A stretch of 36,774 nucleotides of DNA from Gammaproteobacteria bacterium (GTDB taxonomy: Bacteria > Pseudomonadota > Gammaproteobacteria > Pseudomonadales > Azotimanducaceae). Shown piece after piece: positions 1 to 7,719 of this stretch. The notes under the pieces are model-generated. The model searched no databases. It was not told the origin of the DNA and worked only from the letters and a program-made list of their open reading frames with translations. A program made the position numbers and the translations under genes. The stretch spans positions 1-36,774 of the forward strand of contig JASJXV010000017.1 in NCBI GenBank assembly GCA_030123805.1, read 5' to 3'. Each line of letters starts with the position of its first letter. The stretch's first letter is position 1.

Positions 1-125
1 GTCAAGTATTGGTGTTTCATCGGGTGGCTGAAAGGGCATCAGGCAACAAATATCTTGTAAATCCAGATTGCCTCCTGTAACATTCGCGCTCCTTGAAAAC
101 CCTTAAAAATGCGATATGTAGGCAA

Positions 126-554
126 ATGAAAACTTATAGCGCCAAATCAGAAACAGCAAAACGTGATTGGTACGTTATAGACGCGACGGATAAGACCCTG
201 GGGCGCATGGCAACTGAAATTGCTAATCGCCTGCGAGGCAAGCACAAACCGGAATATACGCCTCATGTTGACACTGGCGATTACATTGTCGTGGTGAACG
301 CGGAGAAAGTTAAGGTAACCGGTAACAAAACCAGCGATAAGATGTACTATCACCACTCTGGTTATCCTGGTGGTATCAAGTCAATTTCGTTTGAAAAATT
401 GCAGGAAAAAGCACCTGAACGAATAATTCAGCAGGCGGTGAAGGGCATGATGCCCAGGAACAAACTTAGTCGTGCAATGCTTTCCAAGTTAAAGGTATAT
501 GCTGGATCGGAGCATCCACATACGGCACAACAACCGGTTGAATTGAATATATAA
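126..554 (+). CDS. rplM: 50S ribosomal protein L13
   Basis: Large-subunit ribosomal protein L13, 142 residues, the usual length. The family core is clear from [16 protein letters not shown] at the N-terminus, through [18 protein letters not shown] and [12 protein letters not shown], to the C-terminal [16 protein letters not shown]. An upstream in-frame TTG at 93 would add 11 residues, but family proteins begin at MKTYSAK-type sequences, so the ATG at 126 is chosen; a weak AGG lies just upstream. Only 13 nt separate it from rpsI, so the two are surely cotranscribed as in other proteobacteria. Bases 1-125 would hold the promoter or leader, but I see no confident element there. Confidence 0.97.
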   Translation: MKTYSAKSETAKRDWYVIDATDKTLGRMATEIANRLRGKHKPEYTPHVDTGDYIVVVNAEKVKVTGNKTSDKMYYHHSGYPGGIKSISFEKLQEKAPERIIQQAVKGMMPRNKLSRAMLSKLKVYAGSEHPHTAQQPVELNI

Positions 555-567
555 GCAGAGAATTCAT

Positions 568-954
568 ATGACACAGTATTATGGAACTGGCCGACGAAAA
601 TCTGCAAGCGCCAGAGTATTTCTCAGACCTGGCAGTGGCTCAGTAGTCGTCAACAAAAAACCGCTTGACGAGTATTTTGGTCGTGAAACTGCTCGCATGA
701 TCGTTCGTCAGCCCCTGGAGTTGGTTGAATTAACGGACAAGTTTGACCTGATGATTACAGTTACCGGCGGCGGTGGATTTGGACAAGCCGGTGCAATTCG
801 ACACGGAATTACTCGAGCCCTGATGGATTATGACGAAACCCTGCGGCCTGTATTGCGAGATGCCGGTTTTGTCACAAGGGATGCGCGGGTCGTCGAACGT
901 AAGAAAGTGGGATTGCGCAAGGCACGAAAAAGACCGCAATACTCCAAGCGATAA
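568..954 (+). CDS. rpsI: 30S ribosomal protein S9
   Basis: Small-subunit ribosomal protein S9, 128 residues, close to the usual 130. It begins with the family signature [16 protein letters not shown], contains the glycine-rich [18 protein letters not shown] stretch, and ends in the basic tail [18 protein letters not shown]. The terminal Lys-Arg reaches the P-site tRNA in known ribosome structures. The gene follows rplM closely (AGAG ribosome-binding site) and is followed by a strong intrinsic terminator, so rplM-rpsI forms a two-gene operon here, separate from petABC. Confidence 0.98.
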   Translation: MTQYYGTGRRKSASARVFLRPGSGSVVVNKKPLDEYFGRETARMIVRQPLELVELTDKFDLMITVTGGGGFGQAGAIRHGITRALMDYDETLRPVLRDAGFVTRDARVVERKKVGLRKARKRPQYSKR

Positions 955-980
955 GTGAAAAACAGTCAGTGTTAATAATA

Positions 981-1008
981 AAGCCGGAGATATCTCCGGT
1001 TTTTTATT
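981..1008 (+). terminator. Intrinsic terminator of rplM-rpsI
   Basis: A perfect inverted repeat CCGGAGAT/ATCTCCGG (984-999) is followed at once by a run of seven T residues. It lies 27 nt after the rpsI stop codon, the expected place for a Rho-independent terminator. Confidence 0.9.
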
Positions 1009-1148
1009 ATTTACCAGATATTCATTGTTCAAAAAACACTTCATGCCCCACATCGGGAATTCATTATGATAAAATCACGGCGTTTTGTGGGTACCATTTG
1101 TGCGCCCGTTCAGGGTGTCATCATGCTTGAAAGAGGGGAGAACGAGTA

Positions 1149-1748
1149 GTGAGTGAAGACGGCAATAACCATAGCCGACGGCATTTTCTGATTGGCGCTA
1201 CGAGTGTTGTTGGCGCAGTGGGTGCCGTGGGTGCAGCAGTACCATTTGTTGCATCCTGGAATCCCAGTGCGAAAGCCAGAGCGGCGGGAGCGTCCATCAA
1301 GGTTGATATCAGCAATCTGCGGCCGGGTGAAATCATGGGGCCATTTCCCGAGTGGCGTGGCCAGCCCATATTCATAGTTCGGCGAACTGAAGAAACACTT
1401 AAAAATCTTACCAAATTAAATAATACTGTTGCAGACCCACAGTCACAGAGGGAAAGCCAACAACCATCCTATGCTCAAAATGAGTACCGCTCTCGCAAAC
1501 CGGAAATCCTGGTGGTCGTGGGTATCTGTACTCACCTGGGTTGTTCCCCTAAAGTCAGAATCAAAGCTGAACCGACTTCCTTCGATGAGAATTGGCTGGG
1601 CGGCTTTTTTTGTCCATGCCATGGTTCTGCCTTCGATCTGGCCGGTAGAGTTTATTCGGGCTTACCAGCTCCTTCCAATATGTTGGTGCCACCGCATTAC
1701 TATGAGAGTGAAAATATCATTGTCATTGGTGAAGAGGAGACGAGCTAA
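1149..1748 (+). CDS. petA: Ubiquinol-cytochrome c reductase, Rieske iron-sulfur subunit
   Basis: Rieske [2Fe-2S] protein of the cytochrome bc1 complex, 199 residues. It takes electrons from quinol at the Qo site and passes them to cytochrome c1. The N-terminus carries a twin-arginine type anchor (SRRHFLIG, residues 9-16, then a small-residue hydrophobic segment to about 35). The cluster ligands are in CTHLGC (127-132) and CPCHGS (155-160), giving the expected two Cys and two His plus the disulfide pair. The start is a GTG at 1149 with a strong GAGGGGAG site about 8 nt upstream; the next gene overlaps its stop by one base. A TATGAT box at 1065-1070 might be part of the promoter, but no good -35 partner is visible. 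Confidence 0.96.
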   Translation: MSEDGNNHSRRHFLIGATSVVGAVGAVGAAVPFVASWNPSAKARAAGASIKVDISNLRPGEIMGPFPEWRGQPIFIVRRTEETLKNLTKLNNTVADPQSQRESQQPSYAQNEYRSRKPEILVVVGICTHLGCSPKVRIKAEPTSFDENWLGGFFCPCHGSAFDLAGRVYSGLPAPSNMLVPPHYYESENIIVIGEEETS

Positions 1749-2998
1749 TGGCTGCAGCAAATGCCTTTAAGAATATCATGACATGGATCGACGATCGTCT
1801 GCCGGTGACCGAGACGTATGAAAAACACATGTCAAAGTACTACGCGCCGAAAAATTTTAATTTTTGGTATTACTTCGGAGTTCTTGCCACGGTCGTTCTG
1901 GCAATGCAGTTACTTACCGGTCTGTGGTTAACCATGAGCTACAATCCGACAGGTGAAGGTGCGTTTGCATCGATCGAATATATTATGCGCGATGTAGAAT
2001 ATGGTTGGTTGATAAGATATTTGCACTCTACCGGCGCATCGGCTTTTTTTGTGATAGTTTATGCGCATATGTTTCGTGGCATGATGTATGGTTCGTACCA
2101 GAAGCCAAGGGAGCTGATCTGGTTATTTGGTATGGCTATCTATCTCTTGCTGATGACTGAGGGATTCCTGGGATATTTGTTACCCTGGGGAAATCTGGCC
2201 TACTGGGCGGCACAGGTTATTGTTTCTCTGGCCAGTGTTATTCCTGTAGTTGGTGAGGATATCGCTATCTGGGTCAGGGGCGACTATCTGATGTCGGGCG
2301 TAACCCTGAATCGCTTCTTTGCTCTGCATGTATTTGCGGTACCTCTCATGTTGATCGGACTGGTGGTACTGCACTTCCTGGCTCTTCACGAAGTCGGATC
2401 CAATAATCCGGATGGTGTGGATATTAAAAAATACAAAGATGCCGAGGGGCGGCCCCTGGATGGTATTCCTTTTCACCCCTATTACACGGTCCATGATCTC
2501 GTTGCTATTGTTGTATTCCTGTTTATTTTTAGTATCGTGGTATTCTTCTTCCCCGAGGGAGGAGGCTACTTCCTGGAGGCGCCCAACTTTGAAATGGCCG
2601 ATCCGCTGAAAACCCCCGATCATATAGTGCCGGTCTGGTACTTCACGCCGTTTTACGCCATGTTAAGAGCCGTTACATTCCCGTTATTTGGCCTTGAAGC
2701 CAAATTGTGGGGGCTTGTCATTATGGCCGGAGCAATTGCGATTCTGTTTGTATTACCCTGGCTTGACAGGTCGCCGGTGAAGTCGATTCGATACAAAGGC
2801 CTGGCCAGCAAGATATTCCTCGGGCTGTTTGCCATAAGTTTCCTGGTCCTGGGTTATTTGGGCACTGTACCTCCTACGCCCGGAGTAACGGCGCTTGCAC
2901 AGGCATGTACTGCGATCTACTTTGCATATTTTCTACTCATGCCCTGGTACACAAGGGCAGAGAAGACCAAGCCGGTTCCAGAGAGGGTAACGGGATAA
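1748..2998 (+). CDS. petB: Cytochrome b subunit of the bc1 complex
   Basis: Integral membrane di-heme cytochrome b, 416 residues with about eight to nine hydrophobic helices. It contains both quinone sites. Heme-ligand histidines are visible as two pairs: His93 and His107 (LHSTGASAF...YAHMFRG), and His194 and His209 (LHVFAVPL...LHFLALHE). The Qo-site ef loop reads PVWY at 295-298 instead of the textbook PEWY, so the glutamate implicated in quinol deprotonation is replaced by valine; I recall this variant from other beta/gammaproteobacteria. The ATG shares one base with the petA stop, and its own stop overlaps petC in the same way. This indicates translational coupling of the three subunits. 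Confidence 0.97.
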   Translation: MAAANAFKNIMTWIDDRLPVTETYEKHMSKYYAPKNFNFWYYFGVLATVVLAMQLLTGLWLTMSYNPTGEGAFASIEYIMRDVEYGWLIRYLHSTGASAFFVIVYAHMFRGMMYGSYQKPRELIWLFGMAIYLLLMTEGFLGYLLPWGNLAYWAAQVIVSLASVIPVVGEDIAIWVRGDYLMSGVTLNRFFALHVFAVPLMLIGLVVLHFLALHEVGSNNPDGVDIKKYKDAEGRPLDGIPFHPYYTVHDLVAIVVFLFIFSIVVFFFPEGGGYFLEAPNFEMADPLKTPDHIVPVWYFTPFYAMLRAVTFPLFGLEAKLWGLVIMAGAIAILFVLPWLDRSPVKSIRYKGLASKIFLGLFAISFLVLGYLGTVPPTPGVTALAQACTAIYFAYFLLMPWYTRAEKTKPVPERVTG

Positions 2999-3810
2999 TG
3001 AAGAGGCTATTAGCTGTAATTGTTGCTTCACTTCCTGCCCTGGTTATGGCGGCCACGTCGGGAGTGCACCTGGAACATATGACACCGGACCTGGAGGACA
3101 AGGCTTCCTTGCAGAGAGGAGTAAAAACCTATTTGAACTACTGTATGGGTTGTCATTCCCTCAAATATCAAAGGTATGAAAGAACGGCAGATGATTTGGG
3201 TATTCCCCATGAGATGTTTCTTGAGAATCTGGTATTCGATAAAAGCATCCGCATTGGCGCGCTGATGGATAACGCAATGAATACCAAAAAGGCCAGGATC
3301 TGGTTTGGCACTGCATCACCTGATCTCACGCTGGTCACACGTTTGCGCGGGCTGGATTGGGTCTACACCTATTTGAAAACTTTCTATGTCGATGCGTCAC
3401 GGCCTTTCGGCGTAAACAATCTGGTGTTTGAAAATGTGGGTATGCCGCACATCTTTATGGAACTACAGGGAATACAGATAAGGAAAGGATGCAAAGAGCT
3501 ACCCAAAATTGCGGCTAATGGTGGTGAGATGAGAGATCCACTGACTTCTAAGGCAATAACTGAGGAAATTTGTGGCAGCGAAATCATCGACAGAGGTTTT
3601 AGTCCCCTTGAATTAAAGCCAGATTCAGGCAAGCTTACTGTGGAAGAATATGATCAGCTAGTCTACGATCTGGTGAATTTTCTGTATTATGTGGGAGAAC
3701 CCAGTCGGCTGGATAGGGAAAGAATAGGTGTCTATGTGCTGTTTTTTCTGGCCTTCCTGTTTGTATTTACCTATCTGTTGAACCGAGAATACTGGAAAGA
3801 TATTCACTAA
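2998..3810 (+). CDS. petC: Cytochrome c1 subunit of the bc1 complex
   Basis: Cytochrome c1, 270 residues. It accepts electrons from the Rieske centre and reduces soluble cytochrome c. Residues 1-19 form a Sec signal peptide (MKRLLAVIVASLPALVMAA). The heme c site is CMGCH (49-53). A methionine in NVGMPHIFMELQG is a candidate sixth ligand. A C-terminal transmembrane anchor (about GVYVLFFLAFLFVFTYLL) precedes a short basic/aromatic tail. An upstream in-frame start at 2905 would add 31 residues inside petB and lacks a signal peptide, so the ATG at 2998, overlapping the petB stop by one base, is the start. It closes the petABC operon. Confidence 0.96.
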   Translation: MKRLLAVIVASLPALVMAATSGVHLEHMTPDLEDKASLQRGVKTYLNYCMGCHSLKYQRYERTADDLGIPHEMFLENLVFDKSIRIGALMDNAMNTKKARIWFGTASPDLTLVTRLRGLDWVYTYLKTFYVDASRPFGVNNLVFENVGMPHIFMELQGIQIRKGCKELPKIAANGGEMRDPLTSKAITEEICGSEIIDRGFSPLELKPDSGKLTVEEYDQLVYDLVNFLYYVGEPSRLDRERIGVYVLFFLAFLFVFTYLLNREYWKDIH

Positions 3811-3919
3811 AGGACCGGGTTGGGTTGAATAGAAAGATCCTGCATCTATGATTGGGTAACCCGGATGAAACTTGGAACACGACTGAACATTCTGTAATTT
3901 AAATTATGAGGAGATATCA

Positions 3920-4552
3920 ATGGGTGTAGTTGCAAAACACGCCGCGATGATTCTGTATTCTGATGGGAGAGATCATTACAGTCAGCGGGTCAGGATGGTG
4001 CTCGCCGAGAAAGGAGTTGCAGTCGAAATCCTGGATGTGGATGTCGCTAATAAACCGGAAGACCTTATTGATTTGAATCCGTATGGTAGTCTGCCGACTT
4101 TGATTGATAGGGATCTGGTGCTATATCAATCGCAAGTTATTATGGAGTATATGGAAGAGAGATTCCCTCATCCACCACTCCTGGCCGTCTATCCCGTTGC
4201 CAGAGCGCAGAGCCGCCTCCTGGTATACAGGATTCAGAAAGATTGGTGTGGTCTGGTTGATACCTTAATGGCAGGTACATCCCGGGAATCAGTGCTTGAA
4301 AAAGCAAGAAAAGAACTGCGAGAAAGCCTGACAAGTATTGCGCCGATCTTTGATGAGAAGCCCTACTTCATGAGTGATGACTTTACTCTGGTGGATTGTT
4401 GTGTTGCGCCAATACTCTGGCGTCTAGAGGAGCTTGGGATTGATTTGCCGTTGAAACAGACCAGCGGTATACAGAATTACATGCAAAGAATTTTTGATCG
4501 AGAGACTTTTCAGTCAAGTCTGTCTGAAGCAGAAATGGATATGCGAGGTTAA
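3920..4552 (+). CDS. sspA: Stringent starvation protein A, GST-fold RNA polymerase-associated factor
   Basis: SspA, 210 residues, with a thioredoxin-like N-terminal domain ([22 protein letters not shown]...[19 protein letters not shown]) and an all-helical GST C-terminal domain. SspA lacks glutathione transferase activity in studied species. It binds the RNA polymerase-sigma70 complex during stationary phase or starvation. The surface Pro-His-Pro motif needed for that function in E. coli is present (residues 83-85, RFPHPPLL). The AGGAG at about 3908 and ATG at 3920 fit well. It follows petABC as in many gammaproteobacteria, but its normal partner sspB is only a remnant. Confidence 0.94.
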   Translation: MGVVAKHAAMILYSDGRDHYSQRVRMVLAEKGVAVEILDVDVANKPEDLIDLNPYGSLPTLIDRDLVLYQSQVIMEYMEERFPHPPLLAVYPVARAQSRLLVYRIQKDWCGLVDTLMAGTSRESVLEKARKELRESLTSIAPIFDEKPYFMSDDFTLVDCCVAPILWRLEELGIDLPLKQTSGIQNYMQRIFDRETFQSSLSEAEMDMRG

Positions 4553-4607
4553 AATAAGACCCGCTACCTGGCTGCTGCGACCCGGAACGGAGGTGCAAGG
4601 AGATTGA

Positions 4608-4688
4608 ATGCCATCACCCTTTCTTCTCCGGGCGATCTATGCCTGGATATTGGATAACCAGTGCACGCCCTGCTTGATTGTGGAATAA
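4608..4688 (+). pseudogene. sspB: Truncated remnant of sspB (ClpXP specificity-enhancing factor)
   Basis: A 26-codon frame with a good ribosome-binding site (AGGAG, 5 nt before the ATG). It reads MPSPFLLRAIYAWILDNQ followed by CTPCLIVE and a TAA. This closely resembles the N-terminus of SspB (E. coli has RPYLLRAFYEWLLDNQLTP at the same place) and sits at the usual sspB position after sspA. SspB is normally about 110-165 residues: a dimeric adaptor that binds ssrA-tagged proteins and tethers them to ClpX through its C-terminal tail. Here everything after about residue 26 is gone. Only 18 nt separate the stop codon from the end of the convergent dolP gene, so there is no room for the rest. The homology call rests on my memory of the family and on position. 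A retained micro-ORF function cannot be excluded but is unlikely. Confidence 0.8.
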
Positions 4689-4706
4689 AACCGCATGTCC
4701 TGGGGG

Positions 4707-5267
4707 CTAATTAATATACTCGAATACTTTCACTATCTTCTGCACACCATAGGTTTTTCGGGCAACACGAACCGCAGCATCAGCTTCGTCTCGGGTAACT
4801 AATCCCATGAGATAAACCACGCCGTTTTCTGTAACTACTTTAATCCTGTTGGCCCGCACATTTTTCGATCCGATCAGTCTGGATTTAACCTTTGTTGTCA
4901 GCCAGGTATCGTTGCTCCGTGCAACCATTGACGTTGGACCTGAAACAGTAATTTCATTGTGTACCAAACGCACTTTGCGTATATTTTTCACTGTGGTTTC
5001 TGCGAGATTCCGGAGCTCATTGGAGGCCACTTGACCAGCCAGCAGAACCACACCGTTGAAGCTGACAACCACAATATGTGCTTTCCTCAGTTCAGGGGCG
5101 GCATTGGCGATGTTGGCATGGGAGCGGTTTTCGATGCTCTGATCATCGAGTAGCGCTCCCGCAGTCCTCTTGCCGTAATCCTCGGAAATAGGTGACCCGG
5201 ACTTCATGATACTGGAACAACCAGATAGTCCGAAACAAATAACCGAAATGATCAAAATGGACTTCAT
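4707..5267 (-). CDS. dolP: BON-domain outer-membrane lipoprotein (DolP/YraP-like)
   Basis: Lipoprotein of 186 residues with a signal peptide and lipobox LSGC (Cys17) followed by Ser-Ser, suggesting outer-membrane sorting. Two BON domains follow: about 48-110 (LRKAHIVVVSFNGVVLLAGQV...) and about 117-186 (TWLTTKVKSRLIGS...GVVYLMGLVTRDEADAAV). In E. coli the homologue binds anionic phospholipids and supports outer-membrane integrity and BAM function. It is the last gene of the minus-strand lpoA-yraN-dolP group and lies 15 nt after yraN. The diaA gene usual between them is missing. It is convergent with the sspB remnant. Confidence 0.9.
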   Translation of the reverse strand: MKSILIISVICFGLSGCSSIMKSGSPISEDYGKRTAGALLDDQSIENRSHANIANAAPELRKAHIVVVSFNGVVLLAGQVASNELRNLAETTVKNIRKVRLVHNEITVSGPTSMVARSNDTWLTTKVKSRLIGSKNVRANRIKVVTENGVVYLMGLVTRDEADAAVRVARKTYGVQKIVKVFEYIN

Positions 5268-5282
5268 ACTATCTCCCCGTAT

Positions 5283-5657
5283 CTAATCAAAAGCATTTTT
5301 AATCCAATCCAGTTTCATACCAACATCTGTTTGTCCGCTTGCAGAAATCACATCAAAGCGACATCGCTTGTCCGTATACTTTTTTTTCACCAGAAAGTGA
5401 TTGGCTGTTTTTATTATACGTTTTCTCTTGGAGAATGTGACCGTTTCCGCGCCAGATCCATAACGATTGCTCTTCCGATAACGGACCTCAACGAACACAA
5501 GAGTGTCTCGATCACGCATTATGATATCGATTTCACCGGTTTTGTAGCGGTAGTTTTGTTCCAGAAGTTCTAGTCCTTTGGATTTGAGGAATGCCAAAGC
5601 GGTTTGCTCGGCTACTTGCCCTACATGTAGATGGGCTGGTGTGTCTTCTGAACCCAT
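5283..5657 (-). CDS. yraN: UPF0102 family protein YraN
   Basis: Small UPF0102 protein of 124 residues, resembling restriction endonuclease-like (Holliday junction resolvase-type) folds. The diagnostic block is LELLEQNYRYKTGEIDIIMRD (about residues 29-49), then TLVFVEVRYRKSNRYGSG. The E-I-D and E-V-R residues match the positions of a PD-(D/E)XK-type core. The biochemical role is not established. Its ATG shares one base with the lpoA stop, the order found in many gammaproteobacteria, so it is translated from the lpoA mRNA. Confidence 0.92.
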   Translation of the reverse strand: MGSEDTPAHLHVGQVAEQTALAFLKSKGLELLEQNYRYKTGEIDIIMRDRDTLVFVEVRYRKSNRYGSGAETVTFSKRKRIIKTANHFLVKKKYTDKRCRFDVISASGQTDVGMKLDWIKNAFD

Positions 5658-7528
5658 TAGAAGTCCTGTCGTTGAGTAGATACGGGTAGTTGGTCTATCA
5701 CCATAGGGATAGCTCTCACTTTGCCGTTCTTTATTTGAGCCCAGGTCAGGCGTCTGACAATAACTCGATTATTATTCAATGTGAGTACACCCGTCATACC
5801 GAAAAGCTTATCACCAGGTATTTGCTCTAACTGATTCAGTCTGGGGTAAAGATGATAGGCATCGACTCCCAAAGCATAGAAGGGGGCCAGGGAGCCACGG
5901 GAAGCCTGCCAATTTTGTTGGATACTCTGGAACAAGGGACCTGATTCTGTGAGTTTCCAGGGGATATCGCAAAATCTGATCCCATTCAGATCGATGGAGT
6001 CAAGCCGCGAATCCGATCCGGAATTTATGTGGGACGTGGCATAGACTGGAAGATCTTCAGCGTAGAAGAATGCCAGAGTCGGGTTGATACCTCTGGCCTG
6101 ATTTGGATTAGCCAACAGGAATATAAAATCGATATCTCTCCTGCGCCGAGGGTTGAATTCGAATCGCTCACGGATAGTGCGGCGAAGATCCGATGCGCGT
6201 TTTTCACTTGCGTCTACTTGAAGTAGTGATTGTACCATTTCAGAGTAGTCTCGACTGGTACTGAAAAAAGTGACATCTGCAATATCACCGCCCAGAGAAC
6301 TCCAGGTGTCCATGAAGATTGTACCATTACGCATACCCCACTCATCGTCCGGTACTATCACCAGTGCACGCCTGAGTCCCTCCTGCCAGGCTTGCTTTGC
6401 CACTTGAACAACTTCGTCTTCAGGCGAGAGACTGAACTGGTAGATGTTTCTGGCAATCCCTTGTGGCGCACTTTTTTTTGCAGATGCGCGGTTCAACGCC
6501 AGGATTGGTACCGCTAATTCAGGCAATTTGTTGAGTTCAGCTACCTTGTTCTTGTCCAGTGGGCCTACAACAAACTCAGCTCCCTCATTGATTGCCTGTT
6601 GATACACATTGCCGATGTCAGCAGGGGAAGAATCGTAGATGGTGATTCGGGGCAGTGAATCATTGCGGCTTTTATTTTGGTAGTGAGCCGCTAGAAAACC
6701 GTCCCTGATTGCGTTGCCATAGGCAGCAAGTTCCCCTCGCAGGGGCAGGAGCAATGCTATTTGGCCAGGCTGGTTTCGCACGATATTGTCCAGCAGCATC
6801 AGACTTGAAGGAAGAAGTTTTGTTGCGGGATGATATGACCAGATCTGTCTCCACTTACTGAGCTCTTGCAACTGGGTGGTAGGATCATCTCGATATTTTT
6901 TGGCCAGGGCCGCTAGTGATAACCACCCTCTCATGTCACTGGTGACGGCCATAGTAGCGAGCCTGGTTAGCGTGTCTTCGGGAAGTTCAGTCAGAGCATT
7001 CCAGATGTTTTCATGATTCAGCAAACGTTGCTGGCTGTCTAGCAGGTTATCGATATAAATCAATTCAGTACCACTGGCAAGAAAGCTTCTGGCAGCATAG
7101 TATGCGGTTGCTCTCAATAGACTAAGCGATATCTGATCTTCCCGTGAAATCTCGCTCTCGGGGATATGCTCTGATGAAAGCCAGTTCAAGGCGTCTTTGG
7201 GTAGATCTCTGGCCAGAGCCAATTCGGCTTGAAATCTTATAAATTTTATTCTCTGTTGAGTTGTCAGATTTGGCTCGCGGATTGTGGATAGGACTAATTC
7301 TGCTTGTGATAAATCCTGGCGTGAAAGTAAGATTGCCATTGCTTTCAGTTTGAGTGTTTCCGATTCCGGCGAGGACGTTCGTTCAGCAGCGACGAGTAAG
7401 CTTTGCACATCATCTTTTTGAGATACGACTTTCTTTTCTTGCACGCTATCACGGCTTGGCTGTGATGCACATGCTGCAAGCGTCAGCATAATCACGATTA
7501 ACAGATAATTGCTCGTAAGAGGTTTCAT
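5657..7528 (-). CDS. lpoA: Outer-membrane lipoprotein activator of PBP1A (LpoA/LppC/YraM)
   Basis: Protein of 623 residues with lipoprotein signal peptide and lipobox LAAC (Cys20). The N-terminal part (to about 250) is helical and TPR-like. The C-terminal part has a periplasmic-binding-protein fold beginning at GQIALLLPLRGELAAYGNAIRDGFLAA and including the YATSHINSG segment. In E. coli LpoA spans the periplasm from the outer membrane and activates the peptidoglycan synthase PBP1A. It is the first gene of a minus-strand group with yraN and dolP and is divergent from rsmI. Length and architecture are normal, so PBP1A-dependent wall synthesis is expected in this organism. Confidence 0.93.
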   Translation of the reverse strand: MKPLTSNYLLIVIMLTLAACASQPSRDSVQEKKVVSQKDDVQSLLVAAERTSSPESETLKLKAMAILLSRQDLSQAELVLSTIREPNLTTQQRIKFIRFQAELALARDLPKDALNWLSSEHIPESEISREDQISLSLLRATAYYAARSFLASGTELIYIDNLLDSQQRLLNHENIWNALTELPEDTLTRLATMAVTSDMRGWLSLAALAKKYRDDPTTQLQELSKWRQIWSYHPATKLLPSSLMLLDNIVRNQPGQIALLLPLRGELAAYGNAIRDGFLAAHYQNKSRNDSLPRITIYDSSPADIGNVYQQAINEGAEFVVGPLDKNKVAELNKLPELAVPILALNRASAKKSAPQGIARNIYQFSLSPEDEVVQVAKQAWQEGLRRALVIVPDDEWGMRNGTIFMDTWSSLGGDIADVTFFSTSRDYSEMVQSLLQVDASEKRASDLRRTIRERFEFNPRRRRDIDFIFLLANPNQARGINPTLAFFYAEDLPVYATSHINSGSDSRLDSIDLNGIRFCDIPWKLTESGPLFQSIQQNWQASRGSLAPFYALGVDAYHLYPRLNQLEQIPGDKLFGMTGVLTLNNNRVIVRRLTWAQIKNGKVRAIPMVIDQLPVSTQRQDF

Positions 7529-7648
7529 ATGTCCCGACTAATTCTGCAACCAATAGTGGATATTACTACGGTATGATGAGTACGGGTACTGCCGAATGAG
7601 TGCGATCTGAAGTAAGAACCCGATTCATCAGAGCCACCTTGGTACAAT

Positions 7649-7686
7649 ACCGGGAGGCTGTCCGACATCTCGGACAGCCTCCCGGT
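7649..7686. repeat. Perfect 17-bp inverted repeat (hairpin) between lpoA and rsmI
   Basis: Arms 7649-7665 (ACCGGGAGGCTGTCCGA) and 7670-7686 are exact reverse complements separated by the four bases CATC. No T-run follows on either strand, and both flanking genes start here and point outward, so it is not an ordinary terminator. A TACAAT box at 7643-7648 directly precedes it on the plus strand. If this is the rsmI -10 element, the hairpin would form the very 5' end of that mRNA. Its function is unknown. Confidence 0.85.
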
Positions 7687-7719
7687 GCGATGCATTAGAA
7701 ACTGATTGGAGAATCCATA

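Noticed and set aside
93-125. Upstream TTG start for rplM adding 11 residues
   Set aside because: The extra residues do not match L13 proteins. ATG 126 gives the normal 142-residue form.
2905-2997. Upstream in-frame start for petC inside petB
   Set aside because: It would hide the obvious signal peptide. ATG 2998 overlaps the petB stop and gives a normal cytochrome c1.
3815-3864. CCGGGTT/AACCCGG inverted repeat after petC as a terminator
   Set aside because: The arms are only 7 bp and separated by 36 nt, with no T-run. It could easily be chance.
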